22,814 nucleotides of DNA from Nemertoderma westbladi (GCA_032718475.1 JAUCBJ010006813.1:1-22814), one strand, 5' to 3'; shown: positions 1 to 8,885, numbered from the stretch's first letter. Numbers and translations are program-made. Notes: generated by a model not told the origin, from the letters alone.

Positions 1-372
1 GTGCTTTTTTTGCCGAGTCAGCTCTCGGGGCAAATACCACACCCTGGTTTGCCATTCCACAGGGTGGGTGTCGCAATGGAGTCAGATATGAGGCCCATCA
101 CCCATATCTACTCTGGCGCACATGACCCACCATTGGCTGTTGCAGCTCATCTGCTGGCTCATGCCCTGTACCCTTGCTGCCAGGTGCAGGTGCAGGTGCA
201 TGGTGGACAGCCCATGACTTTCTTGAGACGCATCTCAAAGGACACTGGCCTTGAAGATGCGGATGATCTAGCAAATGTCATAGGTGATAGGGAGTTGTGG
301 CGGCGCAATTTTTCGACAAGCCGGCACAGCATTCTTATAAATGCAGCTGCAATGCAGCATGCCGATCCTAGT
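1..372 (+). mobile_element. Chimeric LINE-tailed element, SINE-like (5' edge outside window)
   Basis: Positions 199-372 match the 3' end of the LINE at 9391-12653, in the opposite orientation. They encode the C-terminal residues GGQPMTFLRR and GDRELWR plus the short 3' UTR ending near GATCCTAGTA. The first ~198 bases are unrelated to the LINE 3' end. They begin with a 37-base segment (GCTTTTTTTGCCGAGTCAG...) that recurs at 12668-12705 beside the LINE's 5' end. The join lies in a GGTGCA mini-repeat at 184-200. The frame stays open across the join (1-402), but I see no independent protein. A non-LTR-derived head on a LINE tail is the usual design of a SINE or an internally deleted LINE. Which of the two this is cannot be decided from one copy. 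Confidence 0.6.
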
Positions 373-402
373 AGTGGTAGTATTAGTCAATCAATTAATT
401 AA

Positions 403-646
403 TTCATAATAATCTTCAATACAACTCTACACAAAATGTGGGATATAGTGTTTCTATTCAGAAGTACATTATACAGAAGCTTACGGTGGCTGAATGGGGG
501 GGGGGGGGGGGGGGGGGGGTGGGGGGTGGCATTTTAATATAAAAATGAGTTTTACTTTAAAGGTACAAGCTCACCGCCGCGCGGGTTGCTGGATCACACG
601 TGGTGAGTCTAGCTAAACAGCGGTGAGCCAGGCTCACCGACGGTGA
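403..646. other. Gene-free spacer with a 24-G tract and a GGTGAG/CTCACC cluster
   Basis: No coding region is visible. It holds an uninterrupted poly-G tract at 496-519. Around 569-648 is a cluster of GGTGAG and CTCACC words on both strands. Within it, 621-639 is a 9-bp perfect inverted repeat with a one-base spacer, CGGTGAGCCAGGCTCACCG. Confidence 0.6.
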
Positions 647-1278
647 GGTGGAATAAAAATTGAATCGATCCCAGTAGAAGACCGAGGTGTTAAAGACCTT
701 GATCTCATTAAGGACGATCTTCCAGAAACCAAGACCCTTGGACTGAAATGGGACACGGAGAGAGACATTTTATTTTTCCAACTGAAACAACGTGATAATC
801 CCATTCGAACTAAACAGATTTGCCTGAGTATTCTGAGCACTTACTTCGATCCATTGGGATTCATTAGCCCCGTAATCCTAGTTGCTCGGAGCTTGGTACA
901 ACAAATGAGTCTTGAAAACCACTCCTGGGATGATCCACTCAAGGGAGAACTGCTTAAAGAAGTGGATGAAGTGGGAGGTTCGGTCACGTTCTCCCCATGT
1001 ATTCCTATCAACTCCATGTTTTTGGAGATGCCAGTGAAATTGGAATAGGTATAGTAGCCTACCTGAGGGTTGAAACTCCCGATGGAATTAAAGTAATAAT
1101 TTAATAAACAACAAACTGCGGGTTCCCAGAGCGGAGTTAAAGGCGGCGCTATATGCTACCGCCATCGGCCGGAATGTAATGGAACAGATCGACCATCCAC
1201 TAGAGAAAACTGTCTAATGGACTGATGCGTTACTCGTTCTGGAATATATAACTAATGAAGTCTCTACAATAGTTCTTA
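647..1278 (+). pseudogene. BEL/Pao LTR retrotransposon pol remnant (RT end to RNase H)
   Basis: The frame from 647 reads through to a stop at 1046-1048. It contains TLGLKWD, ICLSILSTYFDPLGFISPV and HSWDDPL, which are hallmark blocks of the BEL/Pao pol region (Pfam Peptidase_A17 and adjoining RT/RNase H). At about 1000-1015 the homology shifts to another frame, with FGDASEIGIGIVAYLR matching the RNase H start. After a stop near 1100 it continues as VPRAELKAALYATAIGRNV and then WTDALLVLEYI. There are therefore at least one frameshift and two nonsense changes, so it is dead. No integrase, gag or LTR adjoins it in this orientation. The family call rests on motif recognition; the strand and decay are directly visible. 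Confidence 0.85.
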
Positions 1279-1335
1279 GACGAACGCTTTCATCGACAAG
1301 CAGAGGAGAATCAGCTAGAGGAAAAGCATATCGAA

Positions 1336-2130
1336 ATGGATGAGAGAGAAGAAGCAGCTTTAGCCCAACCGGAAGCTCAAATACTTATGACTGATCTCTA
1401 TTCCAAAACCATCATTCCTCCTTCGAAGGTTCCCCATTTCGGAGATAAACTCTTCGCGACAGCACAACCTCAACCGGTTGATTTCAACTTAAGATCTAGA
1501 GATCTTATCGCTGACGCTCCTATGTTACAACGTCCGCCAATCGAGTCTGCTCGTGTCGACGGTATACTCATTGAACCTCCGGACAATCGAGTGGATCTTG
1601 TCCGTCGTATGGTACACGAGGTTAACCTACGCGCTAGACCTTTACCGAACTCATTTTACGGGATCAAAGATCACCCCTATTATGTCCATTTATCTCAATA
1701 TTATATGGTGAAACCAGAATATCCTACACATAGTTTAAAGTTTCTACCATTGATAAATCCCCTCGATCTTGTCGAACTCGAACAACTACAAAAACATTTA
1801 GATCAATTGGTTAAAGTAAACTCGTTCAGAAAACCTTATAATGTTTCAAGAATAGAAAAGGACGTAATACCTCCGTATAATACCCCCGTATTAGTCCATT
1901 GGAATCTCGATGTATTATTTGAAGAAGAAAGAATACAGCGATACGGAGATGAAGCTACACATACTACACATTATTTGAAGTATAGCGATTTACCTAATGC
2001 CAGCGAACGCGCGACATTATGGCATCCGGTGGGTATGACCATAGAAAATGCCACCAAAGAGTGGAATGAAACTCTTAACGTTATGTCCGGAGTTGTCACT
2101 TATGATAATGAAGGTAGTGTTTTTGTGTGA
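1336..2130 (+). CDS. Unrecognised 264-aa protein, intact copy of a local paralogue pair
   Basis: I do not recognise this family. The ORF is uninterrupted and starts at an ATG in good context (GAAATGG). The frame is also open back to 1274 with charged sequence (LEEKHIE). The broken paralogue near 3010 aligns upstream of this ATG too, so the true start or an upstream exon may lie further left. The N-terminus is Glu-rich and helical-looking. Residues 100-165 hold the best-conserved block: YGIKDHP, MVKPEYP, LINPLD and LQKHLDQL. No signal peptide, membrane span, Cys cluster or zinc knuckle is visible. It starts ~60 bases after the BEL/Pao pol remnant, and its paralogue lies ~1 kb before gag-like ORFs. 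It could be an accessory ORF of an element, an old viral gene or a host gene. Confidence 0.55.
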   Translation: MDEREEAALAQPEAQILMTDLYSKTIIPPSKVPHFGDKLFATAQPQPVDFNLRSRDLIADAPMLQRPPIESARVDGILIEPPDNRVDLVRRMVHEVNLRARPLPNSFYGIKDHPYYVHLSQYYMVKPEYPTHSLKFLPLINPLDLVELEQLQKHLDQLVKVNSFRKPYNVSRIEKDVIPPYNTPVLVHWNLDVLFEEERIQRYGDEATHTTHYLKYSDLPNASERATLWHPVGMTIENATKEWNETLNVMSGVVTYDNEGSVFV

Positions 2131-3009
2131 CGTTTGTATGACATTACGAGCATAAATATATGTGATAAAATTTTCAAAATTTTGCATTTAATACAAATTA
2201 ATAATAATTAATTAATAATAATAATTAAAACAACCAAATTAAATATCGCTATAAATGTTCAAATAACTATTACAGTAGTTACTAGTGTGAAATAAGTGTG
2301 AAAGCTGAGCGTTCTAATTTCTACATTTTCCAACATGTCACCGAACAATTTGGATTAATAAAAAACCGAAACAACGTGTTTCTCTGAAAACACAAATGGT
2401 GTCCGTATAACTGTGAATGCAACCTTTTAGTACAGTTTGAATTACAGAAACACAACCTGTTATCATGGATACACAAAATAGTGTCATTCTGGTAATATTA
2501 AATATGTCTTTTGAACCGTATTTTGACTTTAAATTAAATTAAAATATGTAAACGACCTTTAAATTAAGCTAAATCGTATGAATAATAAATATATCGTATG
2601 AGTTTTTGTGAAGCGTGTACAATTGTCCAACCTTTCATTGATGCGAGGATTATACCAGACACATTTGGCCCCTGACCAGTCCCCCGTCTCCCTGGCTTGA
2701 TGAGAGTTCAGCATATAGCCACGATACTTCGGTACCGCTGGTAGTTGCAAACTTGAGTCTCGCCACTAAGGGATCGATCAGGGACTGTGTTGTGGTGTGT
2801 GGCTGTCTGGTTGGGGTGGTGATGTCTGCCTACACCCGTTGCAGTTATATGTTCAAACTCGCACCTCGATATGTTGAAACACCCTCTTCCGATAAACGAG
2901 GTTCTCGGAATGCGGAGATGATGGATACAATGACGGCTGATCTCACCGGTGAATCTACCAAACTCACTCAGAGTATGCCACCCCGTATGGACGTCAGGAG
3001 GAAGAGCGG
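2131..3009. other. AT-rich intergenic stretch between the two paralogues
   Basis: I see no supported gene. The part at 2150-2560 is very AT-rich with TTAATAATAATT-type runs, and CATAAATA at 2151 could serve as a weak polyadenylation signal for the preceding ORF. From 2640 the base composition becomes more balanced. Open frames on both strands at 2708-3160 overlap each other and show no recognisable motif, so I do not call them. Confidence 0.4.
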
Positions 3010-3535
3010 ACGTAGCCTGGACTATTGAACGACGAACGCGAATCAGCTTCTTTGGTCCAACCCGCGGTCCAGACTTTAATGGAAGGGTTCCAAAGTAAAG
3101 CACATATTCACACGTCTGGGTCTGTAAAGCGTTTTCGGTGTCGCTTACAGTCAAACCCAACCGATACCTCTCGACACCGACATCTCCAACACCAATTTAG
3201 TTGTGGATGCTCCGATGTTGTAAACTGACATCGTAGAGCCTATATGCGACGATACTGATGAATGGATTATCACTCCTCTTGGTCGAGCTGATCAAATAAA
3301 GACTTTAATTCGGGATAATTACCTCGAAAGACGTCCTCTCCATTCCCCGTGCTATGGGACTCAGGACCACCCGGATTTCGTCTTGCTCGGTCAACATTGT
3401 GTAATGAAACCCGAGCATCCCGCCTGCAGCGTGGATTTTCTATCTCTGGTTAATCCCCTCGACAATACCGAAGTCGAGCCCCTGCAGAAGTATCTCGACC
3501 ATATAATAAAGTCAAATATCTTTCGACTCGACGCA
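3010..3535 (+). pseudogene. Broken divergent paralogue of the 1336-2130 protein
   Basis: Translated in pieces, this follows the intact copy from before its ATG to about residue 167. The first frame gives NDERESASLVQPAVQTLM against DEREEAALAQPEAQILM. A frameshift falls near 3125, and the next frame contains VVDAPML against IADAPML, followed by an in-frame TAA near 3216. The frame then continues with CYGTQDHP, MKPEHP, LVNPLD and LQKYLDHI. In the block from DHP to the Phe-Arg pair, 29 of 54 residues are identical by my count. Similarity stops at about 3535, while the intact copy runs ~97 residues further. At ~54% identity this is an old paralogue, not a recent duplication. The frameshift and stop would have to be confirmed against assembly error. 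Confidence 0.75.
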
Positions 3536-3539
3536 AAGG

Positions 3540-4518
3540 GACAACGAAATATCCCTTCTGAAATATATCAGATTGTGGGATTACTCCGCAAATTTTCAGC
3601 GGATTGCATGATCACGTTAGCCTATGCAAGCGGATTCAATTCCATGCACTACCCACCGAAAATGGGATTAGTGGCATTTTACCACTATAGTTGGTGAGGT
3701 GAGATTACCAATAATAATCTCACATCATAACCAACTGGGGGGGTGGGGGGGCGACACATGCCGTAAGCCACAGAGAGAGGTGAGAGGTTAAACCACCTCA
3801 GAGGGAGAAACAAGCTAGTAAGGCTAGCACCAAGGGATGACGGTAACAGGGAGTGGTGAGGTGACAATTAATCAGGTTAAGAAAAGCCAATAGTGGGCAG
3901 GAAAGTACATTGGTGAGGACAAGATCACATCTATTGGATATTAAGGCCGCCCTGTTGTGTAGGGCTAAATGTAATATGTGTGAATGATATAACCATTGTG
4001 ATTACTGATTATTAGTTAGTTGGTTATCCTTTAGTTGTGGAACCGGAATAAGTTTGACCGTCGTCGTCACTAACCGCTGTATTGCATGTTATTATATTCA
4101 GACTGTGCTATTATCGATTACTGCCATTACTGCATTATTAACATTTAGTTATTTAGTCACTCAGTTATTTCCAACGGCCTTCAGCCTATTAGTACAGATC
4201 GACAGCTCAGCAGCTCAGGGAGGCGGTGACGCGTACAACTCACATACCGGTCAGGAGCTGATACTGCCAACTTCGTCAGCCCCGTCACAGTCAAAACTGC
4301 CAATGACGCAACCAGTTGAAGTTACCATCTACTCCATAAACTGTGAGCACAACGAAGGACAACGATGAGCGAACATACGCCCCAAGTCCCACAGAGGGGA
4401 GAAACACCGCCATTGACCCCGAGCGATAGAGACCAAACGATTCGATAGGCCGCGATGAGCCGGTACCGGCCCGCCACATCGGACTCGCCAGCGAGGGACA
4501 ATCCGGACATCCAAGAGG
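3540..4518. other. Gene-free region upstream of gag-like ORFs, possible leader or LTR
   Basis: No convincing gene. There is a G-rich stretch at 3738-3751 and a polar region of GGTGAGGTGA-like words. Position in front of the gag-like ORFs would suit an LTR or 5' leader. However, I found no second copy of this sequence in the window and no primer-binding site I could defend. A hydrophobic ORF at 4054-4368 overlaps several open frames on the opposite strand and looks fortuitous. Confidence 0.35.
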
Positions 4519-4845
4519 ATGGCGGCCGAGTTCGAGGAGGGAGCGAGGACTGAGTCGACGCGAGATCCCAGCGGCGGACGAGGTACCGAAGTCGCCAGCC
4601 AACCACTGGCTGAGGGCGGCAAACGGTCCACCGTAACGGCGACGGTGAGGCTGACGGTATGGCGCCTGACGAGGAGGGAAGGTAAAGTCAACGAGGAAGA
4701 CGTCGAGACGAGTGATTGCCTGCGACGGGGCTACAACGCCGCGAAGAGGTTGTTGAAGGACGCTAGGGAGGGGAGAAAGGTAGACCAGCCCAAATTATAC
4801 CAAAGGCTAGGTAAGTGGAACAAACACTTTCGCTATCTAGTCTGA
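4519..4845 (+). CDS. Gag-like N-terminal ORF fragment (108 aa), probable LTR retroelement
   Basis: The frame encodes a charged 108-residue polypeptide. The middle is a Gly/Glu/Arg-rich linker. The C-terminal half is basic and helical (YNAAKRLLKDAREG, then KLYQRLGKWNKHFRYLV). It has no catalytic motif. It lies 60 bases before a second ORF with a long coiled coil, in the same orientation. Together they resemble the helical N-terminal half of a BEL/Pao-type Gag broken by a stop. The reading is supported by context and composition only, because Gag N-termini are poorly conserved. Several minus-strand frames overlap it, so the coding status itself is uncertain. Alternative: an unrelated low-complexity ORF. 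Confidence 0.4.
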   Translation: MAAEFEEGARTESTRDPSGGRGTEVASQPLAEGGKRSTVTATVRLTVWRLTRREGKVNEEDVETSDCLRRGYNAAKRLLKDAREGRKVDQPKLYQRLGKWNKHFRYLV

Positions 4846-4907
4846 TTTGGACAGGGGGAACTGGCAAGTGAGAGGGCGAGGGGGGTCGCCACATAACTGT
4901 TTGAATT

Positions 4908-5674
4908 GTGGCGATCCGAGGTGGTGGAGGCCAGTATTGTGTATGTAGGCCTTATGTATGGCCTTATCTGGGATGGGCTGATCCGCACGACAGCGAATCC
5001 AAGGTTAACCCCGAAGATTCGGTATCATCGGTTAGTAGGAACTCCAGCAAACGGGGGAAAATTAGTAGGACGGACATGCGACGGGAGTCCGTCGCAACCG
5101 AAAAGTCCGCTACATCCTCCGCGAAAGCAAGAAGGGTGTTAGAGATAGATCTGGCGTGTCAATTAGATATTGTTGCGCTGGATCAAAAGGAACTAGAGAG
5201 GCAGTTGGATGAGGGGACTGCGCTACTAGAGAGGGGGAGGGAATTAGCAAGAGAGTGTAAAGAGAGGGCCGAGAGGGTGGCGAGAAACTATAGAGAGTGC
5301 AAGGAGAGGGAAATGAGTGAGTGTAAAGAGCGGGAGGAAAGACAGGCGAACGATTGCAACGAGCGAGAGGCGAGAGAACCAAACGAGCGCAAAGAGCGTG
5401 AGGCGAGGGGAGCTGAGGGGATTGCGAGGGAGGCTGAGTTAGCTGACCAGAGTATCAGGGAGGATAGAGAGAGAGAGAAAGAGCGGGTAAATGCATGCGG
5501 GATGATATGCATACCCGGTTGAGGGGGTTAATGCAATACCAAGCGAAACAGAAACGCCGATTAGAACTGGCAAAAATGGGTTTATCGGAGAGTGAGGCTG
5601 GTTCGGGTAGTATTTATGAGGAACCAGAGGTGATGGAAACCTTTGCTAATACCCCACTTACAGGTACCGGGTGA
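4908..5674 (+). pseudogene. Coiled-coil Gag-like ORF with a frameshift (probable BEL/Pao-type)
   Basis: The first frame (4908-5522) has a Ser-rich linker, then SSAKARR. From about 5140 comes a long charged coiled coil of repeated KERE, CKER and REARE words. Near 5500 the coding-like signal shifts frame. It continues as TRLRGLMQYQAKQKRRLELA and ends in an acidic tail (IYEEPEVMETF) at the TGA at 5672-5674. A Ser-rich linker followed by a Lys/Glu/Arg coiled coil is the layout I know from BEL/Pao Gag proteins, upstream of their FDG-type domain. That domain appears on the opposite strand at 6320-6830, which suggests that the two halves were separated by an inversion. The coiled coil is seen directly; the Gag identity is inferred. 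Confidence 0.5.
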
Positions 5675-5704
5675 CAGACCCAAGACTCGTGTGACCGGAC
5701 GGGC

Positions 5705-5727
5705 GGGGGGGGGGGGGGGGGGGGGGG
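5705..5727 (+). repeat. Poly-G tract of 23
   Basis: An uninterrupted run of G follows GGGC directly after the end of the coiled-coil ORF. It separates that ORF from an Asn-rich frame that may be its continuation. Confidence 0.95.
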
Positions 5728-5771
5728 TAAAAACAATACGTTTAATGAAGTTAATATTAATAGTACCGTAA

Positions 5772-5987
5772 TGTACAAATAATGTAGATCAAAATAACTT
5801 AAATAATTTAAATAATATTCCAAATAATAATATAATAAATAACCCCGGCGGGATTAATCAAAATAATATAATTAATAACGTAGCAAACCAACAGGGTGAG
5901 ACTATTAGCGGTGCAATTAATACAAACGTAGGGGAAAGAGGCAATTTGCTTGGTGAGAGCCTACAAGGCCACACAGTTGCGCAGTGA
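5772..5987 (+). pseudogene. Asn-rich low-complexity ORF remnant, probable continuation of the Gag-like gene
   Basis: The frame between a TAA at 5769 and the TGA at 5985-5987 encodes an Asn-rich peptide (NNLNNLNNIPNNN, then NNPGGINQNN) followed by a more complex tail, GETISGAINTNVGERGNLLG. Just upstream a different frame reads NNTFNEVNINSTV, so the low-complexity signal appears to cross a frameshift near 5765. Orientation and position make it a plausible extension of the Gag-like ORF that ends at 5674. AAT-rich DNA can also produce Asn runs by chance, so coding status is tentative. I recognise no motif. Confidence 0.35.
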
Positions 5988-6072
5988 GGAGCGAGGGTGA
6001 ATGAACCCAGAGAGGGTAGGACTAATGCATCGACTGGAAGGGAACATGGGGGCGAGGCGAGAGGTGATGGGT

Positions 6073-6317
6073 GGGGGGGGGGGGGGGGGGTTATGGGCAC
6101 CCCACCACAGGGGTGGGGCGAGAGGGGTGGGGGGCAGAGAATGTACCATGAGCATCGGCGTGCAATGTGCGCGGTGAGTCGAGTGAACCATGGCACCCAA
6201 CGGCGGATGAGGGGGGGGGGGGGGGCAGAGAATGTCCCACGAGCGTCGGTGGATAATGCGCGCGGTGAGTTGAGTGAACCGTGGCACCCGACGGCAGACG
6301 AAGGGAGGGGGGGGAGG
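6073..6317 (+). repeat. G-rich minisatellite, two ~92-bp units plus poly-G tracts
   Basis: Two tandem copies of a ~92-bp unit lie at about 6133-6223 and 6224-6317. Each begins GGCAGAGAATGT, contains GCGCGGTGAGT and GAGTGAACC, and ends in ACGGCRGAYGA followed by a G run. Poly-G tracts occur at 6073-6090 (18) and 6211-6225 (15). Pro-rich open frames on the minus strand are translations of this repeat and not genes. Confidence 0.85.
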
Positions 6318-6319
6318 GC

Positions 6320-6830
6320 TGTACATGCGCCGGAATTGCAGATATTCCTTCGGCTTACTACCATCGAACTTGATGGGCTCCACTGGCGGCAGCTCGATTA
6401 TAGTTTTCAGCGCGTCGATGAGTATTGCTATTCCCATCGCCTGTACTTCCAGCGTGCTTGATGGTAGGGATTCAGGCTCCTTTGATGTTGGGTGCTGTTC
6501 ACCTGTCGGGCCTGTCGACTTTCCCTGGGTGGGATATATCATCGGAGGTAGCTGTCCCCTCCATATCTCTGTGTCGCACGATTAGTTTGGATCTGATGGG
6601 GTCGGGGTTCTTGTTTTTGGTTGTGTGCATTGCGTAGCGTACCCCAAACCCCCTCCCTTCCCCTGGGTATATATTGTATCCCTGCATGTTATAGTCATAC
6701 TGGTGTGCAGGTACCGGTATAGGCCTATCGGTTTCTTGTCTACTGACCAGTATGTATGCCACGACCTCTGGGTCTAGTCCCGTCATTCGCGCTACCCTAT
6801 CGCCTACACTATCTCTCTCCCAGCATGGCC
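6320..6830 (-). pseudogene. Gag-like fragment, BEL/Pao-type, minus strand
   Basis: Read on the minus strand, the frame enters at about 6830 with GERDSVGDRVARMTGLDPE, continues through a Tyr/Gly/Pro-rich segment, and breaks near 6540. It resumes in a second frame as LPPVEPIKFDGSKPKEYLQF. An LP-x-E/K-x-P-x-F-x-G block followed by aromatic residues is the signature of the Gag-like domain of BEL/Pao elements (DUF1759 type). At about 6320 the coding signal runs into the G-rich minisatellite (poly-Pro in this frame) and is lost. It has the opposite orientation to the coiled-coil ORF at 4908-5674, so it is either an inverted half of that element or a second element. A frameshift plus truncation makes it non-functional. 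Confidence 0.55.
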
Positions 6831-7219
6831 TATGTTGCCTTTATTCCCGACACCATGGGGGAAAACGCCGATGCTGGAGGCGGAACTTTTTAGACCACGG
6901 AATTCCGGCCAGTCACCGGATATTGGGAGTGGAGAAGGAATACTTTCTTAAATGCAAGATTGCGGTTGAGAAAAAGTTGCATTGGTTGAATGTAATCTTT
7001 AATGTAACTTCCCTACGGTTGAATCTTGATTGAGAATAAGTTGGGCTTCCCCAAACCAATATACACCAAATATTCACAATAATATACGATAATATAAATC
7101 CCTACAATACATTATTTAATTACCCACTGTTCGCTCAGATTTTAACCTAACTAATGTTCCCCAATTTTCCCTCGGTCCTAGTCTCAGTACCGTAGTGTCG
7201 GTGTCAGTCGACCCTGTTG
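6831..7219. other. Gene-free spacer
   Basis: I see no gene or clear repeat here. An AT-rich part at 7050-7120 precedes the tandem array. Its position upstream of the minus-strand gag-like fragment would suit a leader, but nothing in the sequence proves that. Confidence 0.4.
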
Positions 7220-8025
7220 CGTGTCCGTCCCACCCTTCCCGAACCCCGAAGGGATCGGTCATCAGGAAAGTGGTACGGCTTGGCTAAGGGTCGGTCCAGT
7301 CGGTAGACCCGGTTGCGTGTCCGTCCCACCCTTCCCGAACCCCGAAGGGATCGGTCATCAGGAAAGCGGAAAGCGGTACGGCTTGGCTAGGGGTCTGTCA
7401 AGTCGGTGGACCCGTTTGTGTGTCCGTCCCACCCTTCCCGAACCCCGAAGGGATCGGTCATCAGGAAAACGGTACGGCTTGGCTAGGGGTCCGTCGGTTC
7501 ATCACAGGGACCCAACCACCTAAGCTTTCCGAATCCTTTTCAGGCTCGTAGTCGCTTCGGTAGCCGAGAAACTGCTCCGAACAGTCGGTAGGCCAGTGGA
7601 GTCCGGTCCTTTGTCTTTCGACCCCGTTGCGTGTCCGTCCCACCCTTCCCAAACCCCGAAGGGATCAGTCATCAGGAAAGCGGTACGGCTTGGCAAGGGG
7701 TCTGTCAGCCCATCGTGAGCCCCAATGGTTGGTAGTTTTCCGAGTCCTTATTCAGGCTCGTACTAACGCCGGTCGTGGAACCCACTCCGAACCCTTCCTC
7801 CGTTTAGTCGGTCGACCTGTCGCAAGTCCCGGGCGTATGTCGGCAAGCTTTCTGAGTCCTTATTTAGGCTCGTAATAACTGCCGGCGACCAGGGACCGCT
7901 AAGGATCTGTCTGTCGGTTCCCATCGCAAAGACCTGACACAAGCAGCAGACTTTCCGAGTCCTTATTCAGGCTCGTAATAACTACTGTTGGCCAGGGACC
8001 GCTAAGGGCAGTCCTTGTCCCTTAG
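7220..8025. repeat. Composite tandem array of ~104-bp monomers, two types interleaved
   Basis: Type A monomers start with GTGTCCGTCCCACCCTTCCC at 7220, 7316, 7419 and 7630. Type B carries TTTCCGAGTCCTTATTCAGG at about 7525, 7736, 7848 and 7951. Spacings are 96, 103 and 211 for A, and 211, 112 and 103 for B, so all are near multiples of 104. The order is A A A B A B B B. Both types share a head like GGCTAGGGGTCTGTC, and a CCCTTC...GAAGGG hairpin lies in type A. Open frames at 7221-7523 and 7627-7875 follow the repeat and are not genes. It may be a satellite or the repetitive leader of an LTR element. Confidence 0.85.
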
Positions 8026-8429
8026 GCCTAGCAAGTTACCAAATCCACCTCTACAGGCAGCAGGAAGTTAGCTAGGCCTAATAGTATTCAGGCAAACCTG
8101 AGTACTGCTTAACTTTGCCTCCCACCCCTGGCCCTTAAATATCTGACCTGAGTCCCGTACCCTGTAAGTCGCCCCAATATTCGCCCATAAATCGCCCCCA
8201 GTCCATTTGTTGTGCCCGAATCCCATGTTCCCGTGCCCAGTAGTGATATTGGAATATTCATTTCAAATAAATCAAAAAAATATTCAACTCGCGTTAAGAA
8301 AAGTTGAAATACCGCGAACAGCCTATAGTATGTGCATTAAGTAAGGCCTACAGTATTTCCTGCAGTCTGCCTGTGTCCTTCCGGATCGAAGTTTAATCTT
8401 CTCGAGTATTTTTTTTTATTCGAGTAGAC
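8026..8429. other. Gene-free spacer
   Basis: No gene is visible. It holds two TAGGCCTA palindromes, at 8023-8030 (overlapping the array edge) and 8073-8080, and a TCGAGTA direct repeat at 8402 and 8420. Confidence 0.4.
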
Positions 8430-8531
8430 GTAGGTGTAGGTGGAGGCGTAGGTGTATGTGGGGGTATAGGTGTAGGATTAGGCATAAGTGGAGGTGTAGG
8501 TATAATTATAGGCGTATATGTATGTAGGGGT
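8430..8531 (+). repeat. Degenerate hexamer array, (GTAGGT)-like, 17 units
   Basis: Strict 6-base phasing is kept over about 102 bases: GTAGGT GTAGGT GGAGGC GTAGGT and so on to AGGGGT. G is concentrated on the plus strand. The open frame on the minus strand (Thr/Pro repeats) is a by-product of the repeat. Confidence 0.85.
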
Positions 8532-8769
8532 ACGTTTATCCCCCTCCGAAAAATTTGTTTCAGATATTTGCAACTCAAATCATCCACTCAGGTGTATAGT
8601 TCCCCTATTGTTCCCTCAAATGATAATCCAGTAATGAAAATCCAGTTCTACAATATCAGGGAATTTGAATAAAACATGCTCATTCATTTACTATTTAAGA
8701 CATTATTTATTTTGAAACTATAAATAAAACTAACATATGCACCTGTGCACAGCGATAGCGGTATTTTAC

Positions 8770-8885
8770 AAATCTATTAATACTACTAGGTCGAGCGAGG
8801 TGAAGGTAGGTGGAAATGAGATCCTTCCAGGCTTCCCGATTCTCCAGAGTAAGCTCAATTTCGTTGCTTTCAACTCCAGTGTATC
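8770..8885 (-). pseudogene. LINE ORF2 C-terminal remnant
   Basis: The minus strand encodes ELTLENREAWKDLISTYLHL followed by ARPSSIN. A D/N-R-x-x-W-[RK] motif close to the end of the protein is typical of the C-terminus of APE-type LINE ORF2. The bases after it (CCTAGTAGTATTAATAG) resemble the 3' end of the chimeric element at 372. The call is weak because the fragment is short. Confidence 0.4.

Noticed and set aside
2708-3160. Minus-strand ORF of 150 codons and plus-strand ORF of 91 codons at 2753-3028
   Set aside because: They overlap each other, show no motif, and the minus-strand one overlaps the broken paralogue, for which there is positive evidence on the plus strand.
3700-4500. 5' LTR of the gag-like element
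   Set aside because: No second copy, no TG...CA ends that could be defended and no primer-binding site.
4054-4691. Hydrophobic plus-strand ORF and three overlapping minus-strand ORFs
   Set aside because: Four mutually overlapping open frames in a GC-balanced stretch without a recognisable motif. At most they are part of a leader or LTR.
5858-6461. Pro-rich minus-strand and Gly/Arg-rich plus-strand ORFs
   Set aside because: They translate the G-rich minisatellite and poly-G tracts. Only the segment above 6320 on the minus strand has gag-like sequence.
7220-8025. tRNA-derived repeat or RNA polymerase III promoter in the ~104-bp monomer
   Set aside because: On the minus strand TAGCCAAGCCG fits an A-box and GGTTCGGG partly a B-box at a suitable distance. 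However, the B-box has several mismatches, and no cloverleaf could be drawn with confidence.
7220-8025. CRISPR array
   Set aside because: Units are ~104 bp without a repeat/spacer pattern, and the surroundings are animal retroelements. The same reasoning excludes the 20-bp and 163-bp arrays.
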